From the IMG/VR virus record IMGVR_UViG_3300009788_000166, positions 1-42,760 of that record: a DNA stretch of 42,760 nt; one strand, 5' to 3'. Of this stretch, positions 16,440-24,859 are shown in pieces (the first letter of the stretch is position 1; every line of letters begins with the position of its first letter). A program made the translations under genes and the position numbers. This DNA comes from a virus. The notes below the pieces were generated by a model. It worked only from the letters and a program-made list of their open reading frames with translations. It was not told the DNA's origin and searched no databases.

Positions 16440-17674
16440 TTAAACATCAGTGGGTTACGATTGACGGTGATATGGCAAATCCTGCAAGCTGGTCAGATGG
16501 AGTTGTTCCAGCTGTCGCGGCTGTGACGGTATTGACACTTACCGCAAACGCGGGTAATACAGAGCAAGTAGTTTTGGATGTGAAGACATATACATTCCAA
16601 ACGGTCTTAACCGATGTGGATGGAAATGTTTTAATTGGTGCAAGTGCAAGTGATTCACTTGACAACTTAATCGCTGCGATTACCCTTGGTGCTGGAGCGG
16701 GTACTTTATATGCCGCATCGATGACACTACATCCATCAGTCACAGCGGTAGCCGGAGCGGGTGATACGATGGATGTAACTGCGAAGGACAAAGGTACTGA
16801 CGGTAATTCAATTGCTTCAACAGAGACTCTCGCTACTGGTTCGTTTACCGCTGGTGTTTTAGCGGGTGGAACAATTTGGGATACTGATGATGAAATCATT
16901 GTCACTGGTGAAGCAAATGTTGCCTTTACAGCGAACCTTGATTGGGACACAAACGTGTCACCTTCATTGCGTGTTGCACGTATGAATGTTAGTGAAAAAT
17001 TTACAGCAGCCGTTGCAGCATCGGGGAATCAGCTTACTCTCCAGTTGGACAAGTTAAATTACAATGGCTCTGGGGATATCCACTTAAAGAATACTCTTGC
17101 CGGTTCGAGTAGCACAAATACACCAATGTATTCAATTGGTTCACGATCGGCGATCACTGTTTGGTTAGACGGAGTGATTGGTGCAATATGGAATACGGGA
17201 GCTGCAATTATTGAAGTACTTGCGGGTTCCACTATCAGCCCGAGTAGTGCAGCAGCTGGTGTTTTCATCAATCTTGGTATTTCAAGTAAAATGAATATAC
17301 GGGGGCAAGACGAAGTTGGCCCACAAATACTTGTAGCGATGAGAGGTGTCATTAACAACGAACGAAAACAAGCAGCAGGTACTACCTTTATTGTAATTGC
17401 AAAACTTGGTATCATAAACCAAACTGGAAAGCTCAATGTTATTGACATATTTCTAGTTAACCTTGGTGGTCAAATGAACTATGCCCCAGTTAATGATCCT
17501 GGGTCATTTGGTCCGTTTATGGAAATGCTGTCGGGTGTGAATGTATTTAGTGATACATTGTTTGACATTACCACTGCGTCACCAGTGATTGGTCCTGATG
17601 CAGTATTCGTGGAAGGATCGATCGATCCTTTGGTTACTGGGTTAATTGACTTAAGGAAGGATTATCCGTTATGA
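16436..17674 (+). CDS. Tail fibre/spike-like protein with inserted domain
   Basis: A 412-residue, Gly/Ala/Thr-rich, beta-rich protein. A first W-x-x-x-A-S-W-S-D-G-V-V-P motif is interrupted at about residues 29-142 by a domain with VVLDVKTYTFQT, GASASDSLDNLIAAI and GTDGNSIASTETLATG, a module I know as widespread in phage tail and capsid-associated proteins. After it the main fold resumes with WDTDDEIIVTGEANVAF. The downstream protein has the same N-terminal arrangement without the insert. The repetitive strands after residue 170 suggest a beta-helix. Likely a host-binding or tail tip protein. Confidence 0.65.
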   Translation: MIKHQWVTIDGDMANPASWSDGVVPAVAAVTVLTLTANAGNTEQVVLDVKTYTFQTVLTDVDGNVLIGASASDSLDNLIAAITLGAGAGTLYAASMTLHPSVTAVAGAGDTMDVTAKDKGTDGNSIASTETLATGSFTAGVLAGGTIWDTDDEIIVTGEANVAFTANLDWDTNVSPSLRVARMNVSEKFTAAVAASGNQLTLQLDKLNYNGSGDIHLKNTLAGSSSTNTPMYSIGSRSAITVWLDGVIGAIWNTGAAIIEVLAGSTISPSSAAAGVFINLGISSKMNIRGQDEVGPQILVAMRGVINNERKQAAGTTFIVIAKLGIINQTGKLNVIDIFLVNLGGQMNYAPVNDPGSFGPFMEMLSGVNVFSDTLFDITTASPVIGPDAVFVEGSIDPLVTGLIDLRKDYPL

Positions 17675-18525
17675 GTGATCAATTACTTATCGGCGCAGAT
17701 GGCAAATGGCAGACAGCGGCTAATTGGGATCCTGCAGGGACAGTCCCTGTCACCGATGAATTGGCAGGAATTCCCGACACACAAAATTCTAATATCACTG
17801 ATTCAACTGGGTCAGCAAAAACCGCCAAGTTGGAAGATTTAATAACACATCCGGGGTATGCAAAATCTTTTGGAGTGTCGGGATCTCCCATTCAAACGTC
17901 GGCCAAACTTGTTCATGTGATGGGTGCAGGTGATTTCTTTTTCGAGACTCATAAAAATGGTGGTAGCGCCTTTGTCACTGATGAGGTCCGAGTTGAAGCA
18001 GCAAATCCAAATGCTCATGTAGAAATTGGAAGTGACGCAGTTGAAGGGACTAGCACGATTGCACTGATCACGGCTTTACGTGGTAATATCATAATCCCTG
18101 GTAATACACTCTTCGTCGCAAGCACTGGCTTAGTTGCGGTTGACGAAGTCGATGGTAGGGATGATGTGAATCTTAGTATTGTTTCAACTGCCGGAACATT
18201 ACCAGAATTCACACAGCGCTCTGGAAAATCGTTTGTTGACAACGTAGTGACACGAATGACATTGAACGGTGGTGAATGTGTCAAGGATGTGAATAAGGTT
18301 ACCACCATTGATATTTTCGAAGGGGGTGTTCTTGTTTATAATCACGGTGCTGTCGCAGGTGAAGTTATCATCTGTCGGGTACATAGTGGTGGTGTCTTAG
18401 ACTTGACACAAAATTCGCTGATCAAGGTGTTTGATTATGTTATTCGACACCGTGGCGGAGTAATCCATAAACTTAAGGGATTACATACCTTTACGAAGTA
18501 CGATCAAATTGAGGAAGAGGGATGA
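17671..18525 (+). CDS. Tail fibre/spike-like protein, paralogue of upstream gene
   Basis: A 284-residue beta-rich protein starting LLIGADGKWQTAANWDPAGT, which parallels the start of the preceding gene (W...A.W..G..P) but without its inserted domain. The rest (GDFFFETHKNGGSAFVTDEV, GGECVKDVNKVTTIDIFEGG) looks like irregular beta-helix rungs. Coupled by ATGA to both neighbours. Probably a structural tail appendage; no catalytic motif is seen. Confidence 0.6.
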   Translation: MSDQLLIGADGKWQTAANWDPAGTVPVTDELAGIPDTQNSNITDSTGSAKTAKLEDLITHPGYAKSFGVSGSPIQTSAKLVHVMGAGDFFFETHKNGGSAFVTDEVRVEAANPNAHVEIGSDAVEGTSTIALITALRGNIIIPGNTLFVASTGLVAVDEVDGRDDVNLSIVSTAGTLPEFTQRSGKSFVDNVVTRMTLNGGECVKDVNKVTTIDIFEGGVLVYNHGAVAGEVIICRVHSGGVLDLTQNSLIKVFDYVIRHRGGVIHKLKGLHTFTKYDQIEEEG

Positions 18526-18917
18526 TTGTTCTGCCGATGCAGTATGGTGATGGTGTCATGGGGACTCCGAGCGACGAAACGATTAAAATTGGGAGGTTCA
18601 CGATTCCCGATAATAATTTGTCGCTCTTATTCCTTCGTGTCATGTTTATTGGGGGTACTTTACTTGCTGACTTGGCAATCCATCTCGATGTGAAACCTAT
18701 TAAGCAGCAACCTAAATCAGTGTTCAAGTTATTCACGTGGTTAGACGTCGGTGCTACTAAACAAATCAATGCTCGATTTACTGATGATGAACGTGATGCT
18801 TGGCAGTTTATGAAAAGTGATCAGTTAGTTCTTGAATGGACGAATCCTGAAATAGGTACCATCAGTTGGGTTGCACAATTAGGATTAACAAATGGTCTTG
18901 ATTCACGTAACAGATGA
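18522..18917 (+). CDS. Hypothetical tail-region protein
   Basis: A 131-residue protein of unknown family, beta-rich with a LLFLRVMFIGGTLLADLAIHLD segment that is too amphipathic to call a membrane span. It is ATGA-coupled to the fibre-like gene before it and overlaps the next fibre gene by 26 bases, so it is probably part of the same tail tip complex. Confidence 0.6.
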   Translation: MIVLPMQYGDGVMGTPSDETIKIGRFTIPDNNLSLLFLRVMFIGGTLLADLAIHLDVKPIKQQPKSVFKLFTWLDVGATKQINARFTDDERDAWQFMKSDQLVLEWTNPEIGTISWVAQLGLTNGLDSRNR

Positions 18918-19755
18918 ACAAGTCCCTGGAACTGGGGATGTTATAGGGCCAGGAAGTTCCATTGTTAATAGATTAGCATTGTTCGTTGATGGCACGGGAA
19001 AGGTCATTAAACAAGGAACTGTCACTCATCCATCAGCAAACAAACTCGCCGAAATCGACAAGTTGCAGGCTGTGTCAGCCAACATTGATATACTGCATAG
19101 TGATGCGTCGATCGGTGTTCGACTCCATGGCAGTGCAAGTGGCGTCAACTACCTTGATATTTTGGGTACTACAACTGGTGTACCCCCAAGTATCACAGCT
19201 AAAGGCGAAACGAATGTTGGGATTGATATAGTCGCCAGAGGTACTGGTGACATACGGTTGATACCCATCACTGGCAAGACTATTATCACAGGAGTCTTGG
19301 ATGTTACAGGAGGAGCAAATTTCTCAGGAACCGTATTAAATATAAACGCTACTAATCCAGCTTTTGGCTGTGTAGATACCACAAATACTTGTATTGTAGC
19401 TATGCAGGCTCAAGATACATTTGGTTTCTTTGGAACAACCTCGAATCATCCCGTCAACATAGCAGTAAACAATTCAATTAAAGTGAGGATAACCGCATCA
19501 GGAAATATGGCAATAGGGGTGGTCACTGATCTTGGTAGACTTCACGTAGATCAAAACTCAACAGGAGGGGCAATACCTGTTTTGTATCTCGACCAAGCAG
19601 ACTTAGGTCAACCGATGATTGAGTTCAACACCACAATTCAAACAGGCGGCCCCATCGAAGAAGATGTAGCAAAGACACTTACGACCACGCATTTTATCAA
19701 AGTGGTTATTCCTACCGCCGGAACAGTGTACATCCCTTGTGGAACAATAGCATAA
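18892..19755 (+). CDS. Putative tail fibre protein
   Basis: A 287-residue Gly/Thr/Asn-rich protein with features of trimeric fibres: GKVIKQGTVTHPSANKLAEI, repeated short strands (GTGDIRLIPITGKTIITGVL; LDVTGGANFSGTVLNI), and a segment NMAIGVVTDLGRLHVDQNS typical of fibre shaft or knob regions in which T/G-rich turns alternate with strands. The C-terminus is a compact beta part with HFIKVVIPTAGTVYIPCGT. No chaperone-type (S74) autoprotease motif is seen. Likely host recognition. It is the last gene of the structural block. Confidence 0.65.
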   Translation: MVLIHVTDEQVPGTGDVIGPGSSIVNRLALFVDGTGKVIKQGTVTHPSANKLAEIDKLQAVSANIDILHSDASIGVRLHGSASGVNYLDILGTTTGVPPSITAKGETNVGIDIVARGTGDIRLIPITGKTIITGVLDVTGGANFSGTVLNINATNPAFGCVDTTNTCIVAMQAQDTFGFFGTTSNHPVNIAVNNSIKVRITASGNMAIGVVTDLGRLHVDQNSTGGAIPVLYLDQADLGQPMIEFNTTIQTGGPIEEDVAKTLTTTHFIKVVIPTAGTVYIPCGTIA

Positions 19756-19767
19756 AGGTAAATCACA

Positions 19768-19986
19768 ATGGCACTAACAATAACTCTGAAACTCTCTGAT
19801 ATGAACGAGGCACAGGTGGTGTTGGCTCTTGACAACATGATTGGTGGTTATCGCTTAGATCGTGAAACGGATAAGGATATGATTTATAGATGGGCGCGCA
19901 TTCAGTTTGCCAATTTAGTTGAAACCGACAAACAAAGAACGGTTTTACAAGGCCCTATACGTGACCCTGATATTGTTACCCGCTAA
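19768..19986 (+). CDS. Hypothetical protein
   Basis: A 72-residue product with AAAGGT upstream of the ATG. It starts with a short strand (LTITLKLSDM) followed by a helical part (EAQVVLALDNMIGG) and a charged middle. No family is recognised. It lies 12 bases after the fibre gene, and a small unknown gene follows. Confidence 0.65.
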   Translation: MALTITLKLSDMNEAQVVLALDNMIGGYRLDRETDKDMIYRWARIQFANLVETDKQRTVLQGPIRDPDIVTR

Positions 19987-20000
19987 TAGAAAGGAACAAA

Positions 20001-20288
20001 ATGAAAATTGATGTAACACAAACGCTATTGGATCCAGAAGGTGAATCATTAAAAGATTTACGGTATATGCTTAGAACAGCATTATTGCAAGGGGAGGCTA
20101 CTGACACTGGTGAAATAAAATATGCAAAGGTTGCTCTTGCTATGAGAATCCAAAATAATATCGAAGTAGATTTTTCTATTGATGATTTGGCTATGACTAA
20201 GAAAGCGTGTATAGCCTTGACTCCTTGGCCATATACTTTGGTAATAGATATTTTAGATCCTAAAGGAAAAGATATACCAAAAGAATGA
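20001..20288 (+). CDS. Hypothetical protein
   Basis: A 95-residue acidic protein with a strong AAAGGA ribosome-binding site. Segments SLKDLRYMLRTALLQ and EIKYAKVALAMRIQNN suggest helices. The family is unknown to me. It is coupled by ATGA to the cysteine-cluster gene that follows. Confidence 0.7.
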   Translation: MKIDVTQTLLDPEGESLKDLRYMLRTALLQGEATDTGEIKYAKVALAMRIQNNIEVDFSIDDLAMTKKACIALTPWPYTLVIDILDPKGKDIPKE

Positions 20289-20479
20289 GTTGTGTTGGGT
20301 TTTTAGATGTAGTTTTACAGTCAGACGATAATCCACTTGATTATCGTATCCGATCTAAGAATAATGTACTCATGCTTCAACATCAAACCAATGGGGATTG
20401 TATTCATTTAGTTGACGGCAAATGCGAAGTACATAGCAAAGTGCCAGAAGCATGTCGCAATGAACGATCATCGTCTTAA
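20285..20479 (+). CDS. Small Cys-cluster protein (YkgJ-like motif)
   Basis: A 64-residue protein whose C-terminal half holds C-I-H-L-V-D-G-K-C-E-V-H then P-E-A-C-R, resembling the C-x(6-8)-C-x(7-8)-P-x-x-C-R arrangement of YkgJ-type zinc/iron-sulphur proteins. The canonical family has a fourth cysteine near the start; a candidate is Cys3. Metal binding is an inference. It overlaps the next gene by 20 bases. Confidence 0.6.
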   Translation: MSCVGFLDVVLQSDDNPLDYRIRSKNNVLMLQHQTNGDCIHLVDGKCEVHSKVPEACRNERSSS

Positions 20480-21029
20480 AATTCTCAAGCAGCAAGAAGA
20501 CGCTGGAAAAATTCGAGTTGCGCGATATGAGTATTATTGTCCACATCATAAAAGGTGGCACGGTGTAGGTTTTTCTGGAAAGAGAGATACCCTTAAATTT
20601 CGTGGAAATGAATTACGTGATACAGTTTTAGATCATGCCGCGAATGCTACGATTTTTGGTTGTTTAGTTGCTCGCAAGAATAATGCGGACTGTAAAAAAA
20701 GGTACCATGAAAAAATAGCAAAGAGGGATAAAAAACTTATCTCTGAAATGCCCGTAAAATTTGTGATTGACGAAACCCGATTTATGACACTTGTATTTAG
20801 TCTTGTTAATAAACAACCAATGCAACATCGTGAAGAATTATTATCACGATGTAATTTTGCGTTGGTAAAAGCAGCACGAAGATATGAAACTATTGGTCGA
20901 AATGCGGAGAGTTTTGGAACCTATGCAAAAGCAACTTTGAAATATGTAATTACGAATTATTTTTATGAACTCGCAAAATTTCCCACAGTTGAATTTGATG
21001 ATGCACGTACGTCGGAAAGAAATCTTTGA
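20460..21029 (+). CDS. Zinc-module plus sigma-region-2-like protein (paralogue 1)
   Basis: A 189-residue protein with two parts. Residues about 16-70 form a Cys/His module: Y-Y-C-P-H-H-K-R-W-H-G-V-G, LDHAANATIFGC. Residues about 125-170 (HREELLSRCNFALVKAARRY, then F-G-T-Y-A-K-A-T-L-K-Y-V-I) match the sigma70 region 2 consensus E-D-L-x-x-x-x-x-x-L-x-x-A-x-x-x-[FY] ... F-x-T-Y-A. No region 4 helix-turn-helix follows. The start is the ATG at 20460, overlapping the Cys-cluster gene; an in-frame ATG at 20412 is less likely. The next gene is a paralogue. It may bind RNA polymerase core as a sigma or anti-host competitor. Family not known to me. Confidence 0.65.
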   Translation: MNDHRLKILKQQEDAGKIRVARYEYYCPHHKRWHGVGFSGKRDTLKFRGNELRDTVLDHAANATIFGCLVARKNNADCKKRYHEKIAKRDKKLISEMPVKFVIDETRFMTLVFSLVNKQPMQHREELLSRCNFALVKAARRYETIGRNAESFGTYAKATLKYVITNYFYELAKFPTVEFDDARTSERNL

Positions 21030-21573
21030 AAGGTTGGAAGCTGCTGGTGAAATACGAATTGCCCGTATAGAATTTCGGTGTAAGATATGTCGGAAGTGGC
21101 ATGGTGTTGGCACATTCGGTCTTGAGGGTGGAGATAATTTACGGATGGCTACGTTAGATCATTATGCGAATTCAGGAACGTTTGGCTGTTACAAATTATT
21201 GAAAAGATGTATTCGTAACAAAGCAAATTACAATTCCCAAAAACGGCATGATGACTATATAAAGCATCGACCTCCTCTCAAACCTCGAAAACAGAAAGTT
21301 AAAAAACCAATAGTGATTCATGAAGAACGATTCATGGGCATTATTAAAACAATCGTTGGATGCTCGAGTTTGAAACATCGGGATGAACTAATTTCCGTAT
21401 GTAATCTTGCTTTAGTAAAAGCGGCAAGGTCATTTGAAAAAGTAAATACAACGGAAGTAGGTTTTCCAGCCTATGCTCGTGTAGCATTAAATCATGCTGT
21501 CAATGCGTATTTCAACGGAATAAAAAATAATGCTAATTTACATGCCAATATCGCAAGAACCAATAGAATTTGA
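20998..21573 (+). CDS. Zinc-module plus sigma-region-2-like protein (paralogue 2)
   Basis: A tandem paralogue of the preceding gene, of about 191 residues. It repeats the Cys/His module (E-F-R-C-K-I-C-R-K-W-H-G-V-G, then LDHYANSGTFGC) and the sigma-region-2-like part (HRDELISVCNLALVKAARSF, then F-P-A-Y-A-R-V-A-L-N-H-A-V). Here the zinc knuckle is complete as C-x-x-C. There are two adjacent ATG codons at 20998 and 21001, 31 bases inside paralogue 1. Divergence is large but the order of motifs is the same, so the duplication is old. Likely function in transcription control; unproven. Confidence 0.65.
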   Translation: MMHVRRKEIFERLEAAGEIRIARIEFRCKICRKWHGVGTFGLEGGDNLRMATLDHYANSGTFGCYKLLKRCIRNKANYNSQKRHDDYIKHRPPLKPRKQKVKKPIVIHEERFMGIIKTIVGCSSLKHRDELISVCNLALVKAARSFEKVNTTEVGFPAYARVALNHAVNAYFNGIKNNANLHANIARTNRI

Positions 21574-21670
21574 GTTTGATGGAGAGGTAACGGTATATTT
21601 GATTTGGACCGAGTTCACATCTGGAGCGCATGGCTGGCCTCTACCGCGTCCGGATGACTCTGGTATATAG
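21542..21670 (+). CDS. Candidate small protein (42 aa)
   Basis: A 42-codon frame starting inside the end of paralogue 2. The N-terminal half is acidic and beta-prone (EFEFDGEVTVYLIW) and the end is Pro/Gly-rich (HGWPLPRPDDSG). Overlaps of this size are normal in this genome, and the composition looks protein-like. No recognised family. It is supported by context only. Confidence 0.35.
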   Translation: MPISQEPIEFEFDGEVTVYLIWTEFTSGAHGWPLPRPDDSGI

Positions 21671-21804
21671 ATAGTAGTGGCTAATCGGTACAGGGCGTTC
21701 CTAAATTGACAGTTTAATTAGTGAACTGAAAGTTTTTCTATATTTTTGGCCCCAGGCTATGTACATGGCTTTAGATCTAGGGTAATATCCGGATACTAGC
21801 TCTT
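21671..21804 (+). promoter_or_regulatory. Intergenic region before the helicase; possible operator
   Basis: About 134 bases without a gene separate the structural block from the replication block. A TTGACA hexamer lies at about 21707-21712, followed by an inverted repeat CAGTT-TAATTAGTG-AACTG. No well-placed -10 hexamer 16-18 bases after TTGACA is seen, so this is a weak promoter candidate. The inverted repeat could bind a regulator. No clear ribosome-binding site precedes the helicase ATG. Confidence 0.35.
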
Positions 21805-23676
21805 ATGAAATATGAAAATATCATTGAATCATTTCGCAATTCGTTGTCCGATGACGATACTGAAAAGTTTGATCGGTGCCATTTACGTGACACTGATCGC
21901 CTTGACATTCGGCTCAACAAACGAGATAACTTTACTCTGCGTGTAATGCACCAAGACGGTGAAAAACGCGGAAGTTATCGAGCTGAAGATACTTTATACC
22001 ACCTGCCTGAATGCCACAAGAATTATCGAACAGCAATTTGGACCGGAGCTGCGACTGATTTCAATGTTCTTGCTCTGCTTCAAATGTGGCCAATAGAAAA
22101 AATTATCTTTGATGATGAATCGAAAATAGTTTTTGATTATCTGCTTGCCCGCTATTTACAACAGATGGTGCATTTGAAAATAAAGTCTACTGCTAATGGT
22201 TCACTCGTCTTTCGTGATTCAAAAAAATTCCCTTTGATGAAATGTCAGCGGATTGGGTTACAAGGTATTTTGCGACAAGAGAGTGCCGCTTTGTTTATGG
22301 AGCAAGGCACTGGAAAAACCCCAACTACTATCGCACGGATATGTAATGAATGCAGTGATAAGATGCAGCGAGTACTTATTGTCTGCCCAAAAAACGTGCG
22401 ACAGAATTGGCTGAATGAATTTAAGAAATTTTCCACAGTACCAGGTAAAGCAGTGGTGCTTCGTGGGGTTGAATTGAATCGTGTTAAATTACTTATTGAG
22501 ATGATGAAAGAGGAGGAAGAATATAAATGGTCAGCAACAATCTGTTCTTATGATATTGTAGGCCAAACATGGAAAGCCATGTCGATGGTTAATTGGGATT
22601 TAGTAGTTCTTGACGAATCTCACTTTATCAAATCTCCAGCGACTAAACGTTTTCGACATATTCTTCTACTAAGAAGTAGGTCAAAAGCTCGAATGATTTT
22701 AACGGGCACTCCGGTTACTAATACTCTTTTTGATTTGTACGCGCAATTCGAATTTCTTGGAAAGGGCCTCAGTGGTTTTGGGTCATTCAAAGCTTTCAAG
22801 AATTATTTTGGAAGATTCACGAATAATGGGAAATTTAGTAAGTTAATTGATTACAAAAACATTCCCGTGATTCGAGAGCGGTTGGCGAGATTATCATATA
22901 TCATCACTAAAAAAGAAGCACTTCCCGACTTACCTGAAAAAGTCTATGACATTGTTGAAGTTGAAATGACCGCTGAGCAAATGAAATTTTACAAGACTCT
23001 CCGCGATCAGTTGATATTGGAAATTGAAAGTGAACTTGAGAAAGAGCAAGTGCTCACTGCTACCAATATGTTTGTAAAACTTCTTCGTCTTTCTCAAATC
23101 ACATCTGGATTTATATCTTGGGATACCGATGATGGTAGCAAGAATATAACACCGATAGATCCAAATCCTAAGATGGAAATGTTAGTGGAGTTGTTCAAAG
23201 AGAAAGATGAATTTGAAAAAACGATTATCTGGGCTTGTTGGGTTCCTGATATCAAAATGATTGATGCTCGATTAACACAAGAGGGAATTGATCATGTACT
23301 TTATTATGGTGCAACAAGTGATAATGATCGTGAGATTGCAACGGCTCGTTTTAATGGAGATGACAAATGTAAGGTCTTTGTTGGAAATCCTGTCACTGCG
23401 GGAGTTGGATTAAATCTCTTAGGGAATGAGGGCAAGTGCGACGTAACTCATGCAATTTATTATTCCCAGAATTGGTCGATGGTTACACGTACTCAAAGCG
23501 AAGATAGGTGCCATCGAAAAGGCACTAGAAAATCAGTTCGTTATACCGACCTTTGTGTTCTTCGGACTATTGATGAAGAAATACGTGCTCGGGTTGTTGA
23601 GCAGCGAATTACAGCCACCGCTGTACAAGATATTAAAGGCATTCTAAAAAGATTGTCAGAAAGTTTTGGAGATTAA
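21805..23676 (+). CDS. SNF2/DEAD-type superfamily 2 helicase
   Basis: A 623-residue SF2 ATPase. The N-domain has Walker A in EQGTGKT (about 166-172), the DEAH-type box VVLDESHFIKSP (about 268), and motif III-like MILTGTPVTN. The C-domain has AGVGLNLLG and the motif VI-like R-T-Q-S-E-D-R-C-H-R-K-G, with arginine finger candidates. The [DE]ESH and QSEDRCHRKG signatures are those of the SNF2 group, found in many phages as a replication or recombination translocase. The first 160 residues are specific and unrecognised. It opens the replication half of the genome. Confidence 0.9.
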   Translation: MKYENIIESFRNSLSDDDTEKFDRCHLRDTDRLDIRLNKRDNFTLRVMHQDGEKRGSYRAEDTLYHLPECHKNYRTAIWTGAATDFNVLALLQMWPIEKIIFDDESKIVFDYLLARYLQQMVHLKIKSTANGSLVFRDSKKFPLMKCQRIGLQGILRQESAALFMEQGTGKTPTTIARICNECSDKMQRVLIVCPKNVRQNWLNEFKKFSTVPGKAVVLRGVELNRVKLLIEMMKEEEEYKWSATICSYDIVGQTWKAMSMVNWDLVVLDESHFIKSPATKRFRHILLLRSRSKARMILTGTPVTNTLFDLYAQFEFLGKGLSGFGSFKAFKNYFGRFTNNGKFSKLIDYKNIPVIRERLARLSYIITKKEALPDLPEKVYDIVEVEMTAEQMKFYKTLRDQLILEIESELEKEQVLTATNMFVKLLRLSQITSGFISWDTDDGSKNITPIDPNPKMEMLVELFKEKDEFEKTIIWACWVPDIKMIDARLTQEGIDHVLYYGATSDNDREIATARFNGDDKCKVFVGNPVTAGVGLNLLGNEGKCDVTHAIYYSQNWSMVTRTQSEDRCHRKGTRKSVRYTDLCVLRTIDEEIRARVVEQRITATAVQDIKGILKRLSESFGD

Positions 23677-23677
23677 A

Positions 23678-23995
23678 ATGGTATATTTTCTGCAGTGTGT
23701 TTCTCCAAATTTTGATGTGAAAAGTGCATCTCGCTTTGGGGAAATTCAGTATATCTTCAAAGATGGGGAAGGACGATGTAGTGTCTTTTCTACTCGTGCA
23801 TATTGCGATGAAATCGTAAGCAAGTTACATGCTCAAAAATTTGATGAAAACGATTACTTCGCATTAACGGGTGGCGTAGTCGCGGTCAGTTTAGCATTAA
23901 CTGCAATCGTAGAAGAATTTGTAACCGTGAACGTTTTAATTTATAGCGTTCGGGATGGCTCTTATGTTCATAGGATTGTGAATAATGACGAATGA
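23678..23995 (+). CDS. Hypothetical protein
   Basis: A 105-residue product, ATG chosen with GGAG six bases upstream. It starts VYFLQCVSPNFDVKSASRFG and holds a hydrophobic GGVVAVSLALTAIVEEF segment that might be a buried helix rather than a membrane span. No family is recognised. It overlaps the ribbon-helix-helix gene by 11 bases. Confidence 0.6.
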   Translation: MVYFLQCVSPNFDVKSASRFGEIQYIFKDGEGRCSVFSTRAYCDEIVSKLHAQKFDENDYFALTGGVVAVSLALTAIVEEFVTVNVLIYSVRDGSYVHRIVNNDE

Positions 23996-24212
23996 TCAAA
24001 AACATTCAATTGCACCAACTGCTTCGCAAAAACCCCCGAACAAAGTAAAATTAGGAATTTCAATTCCTCCTGATTTGAAAGATCTAATCGTAGCAGTTGC
24101 CAACGAAAAGAAAGTTTCAATTTCTGATATGTGTTCGCATTACATTGCTCATGGCTTAAAGCATGAAGGGTGGGGAATTCGTGAAAGAAATACATTACCC
24201 ATGGATGGATAA
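23985..24212 (+). CDS. Ribbon-helix-helix DNA-binding protein
   Basis: A 75-residue product. A flexible N-terminus is followed by K-V-K-L-G-I-S-I-P-P-D-L-K-D-L-I-V-A-V-A and K-K-V-S-I-S-D-M-C-S-H-Y-I, the strand-helix-helix pattern of Arc/CopG-type repressors, which dimerise and insert the strand into the DNA major groove. It probably regulates phage transcription, with targets unknown. It is packed among small genes upstream of the replication block. Confidence 0.7.
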   Translation: MTNDQKHSIAPTASQKPPNKVKLGISIPPDLKDLIVAVANEKKVSISDMCSHYIAHGLKHEGWGIRERNTLPMDG

Positions 24213-24375
24213 TAAGGTTATTCCTGATCCGCCACCCGAAATAAAGAAGTGCCAAGTACATCGATTTCCTGGGGTTAAGGCGGAAGACCATACAGACCCT
24301 GGTCCATTTCGTCGGTGTGGATGTGATTCATGTAAACGGATATTAAAACTTATGGAGAAGAAAAATGCCCGATAG
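24181..24375 (+). CDS. Small protein with cysteine pair
   Basis: A 64-residue product from a GTG with GGGG five bases upstream (an ATG at 24163 is also in frame). The end has R-C-G-C-D-S-C-K-R and an earlier C-Q-V-H-R-F, so zinc binding is possible. Proline-rich N-part (VIPDPPPEIKKC). Unknown function. Confidence 0.55.
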   Translation: MKEIHYPWMDNKVIPDPPPEIKKCQVHRFPGVKAEDHTDPGPFRRCGCDSCKRILKLMEKKNAR

Positions 24376-24574
24376 AATCATGGCAATCAAATTCCTTCCG
24401 AAGAATCTTAATGAGATTCAAGAAATTCTCGGGGTTAAAAATCTGAACTCAGGTCTTCGAGGGTATGTCTTTAACCTAAATCCTGGGTGTCTTCATGAGG
24501 GTGAATGGTTAGTCGAAGCCGATGGAAAGTTCTTTGCTTGCAACCCAAAATACTTTGAAAGGATATTTGGATGA
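24365..24574 (+). CDS. Hypothetical small protein
   Basis: A 69-residue product with GGAG upstream. It contains NLNEIQEILG, LRGYVFNLNPG and EGEWLVEADGKFFACNPKYFE, a compact alpha/beta pattern seen in small conserved phage proteins of unknown role. It is coupled by ATGA to the next membrane protein. Confidence 0.65.
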   Translation: MPDRIMAIKFLPKNLNEIQEILGVKNLNSGLRGYVFNLNPGCLHEGEWLVEADGKFFACNPKYFERIFG

Positions 24575-24693
24575 GTCTTAAGGAATTTTTAGTGGTGGTT
24601 CTTTTAGGCGTTATTATCTGGGTTCTTTATACTCAGATACAGCGAATGAATAGCGAAACTCGAACAGTGAATCGACAAGTCTATGAAAGATAG
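24571..24693 (+). CDS. Small single-span membrane protein (40 aa)
   Basis: A 40-codon frame starting at the ATGA overlap with the previous stop. One hydrophobic span, LKEFLVVVLLGVIIWVLY, is followed by a polar charged tail. Its stop is overlapped by the next gene. Typical of small phage inner-membrane peptides; no function assigned. Confidence 0.6.
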   Translation: MSLKEFLVVVLLGVIIWVLYTQIQRMNSETRTVNRQVYER

Positions 24694-24859
24694 ATATCTG
24701 GGTGATGGTGTGTACGCGTCATTTGACGGTGAAAGTGTTATTCTTGATCTTCGTGGTCAAGATAATACAACTCGGGTTGTTCTAGAACCAGGCGTGCTCA
24801 ATGCCCTTAGCCAATTTGCAGATGATGCCTATGCTAGCGTATCAAAATCCGGATCATGA
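24683..24859 (+). CDS. Small conserved-type phage protein (58 aa)
   Basis: A 58-residue product starting KDRYLGDGVYASFDGESVIL, a pattern common among short phage proteins of unknown function (Y-L-G-D-G-V-Y-A-x-x-D-G). The ATG overlaps the end of the previous membrane protein. Its end overlaps the following zinc-finger gene by 29 bases. Confidence 0.65.
   Translation: MKDRYLGDGVYASFDGESVILDLRGQDNTTRVVLEPGVLNALSQFADDAYASVSKSGS

Noticed and set aside
16447-16950. Minus-strand frame opposite the fibre gene
   Set aside because: Low-complexity Ser/Thr/Ala/Val composition arising from the Gly/Ala/Thr-rich + strand gene.
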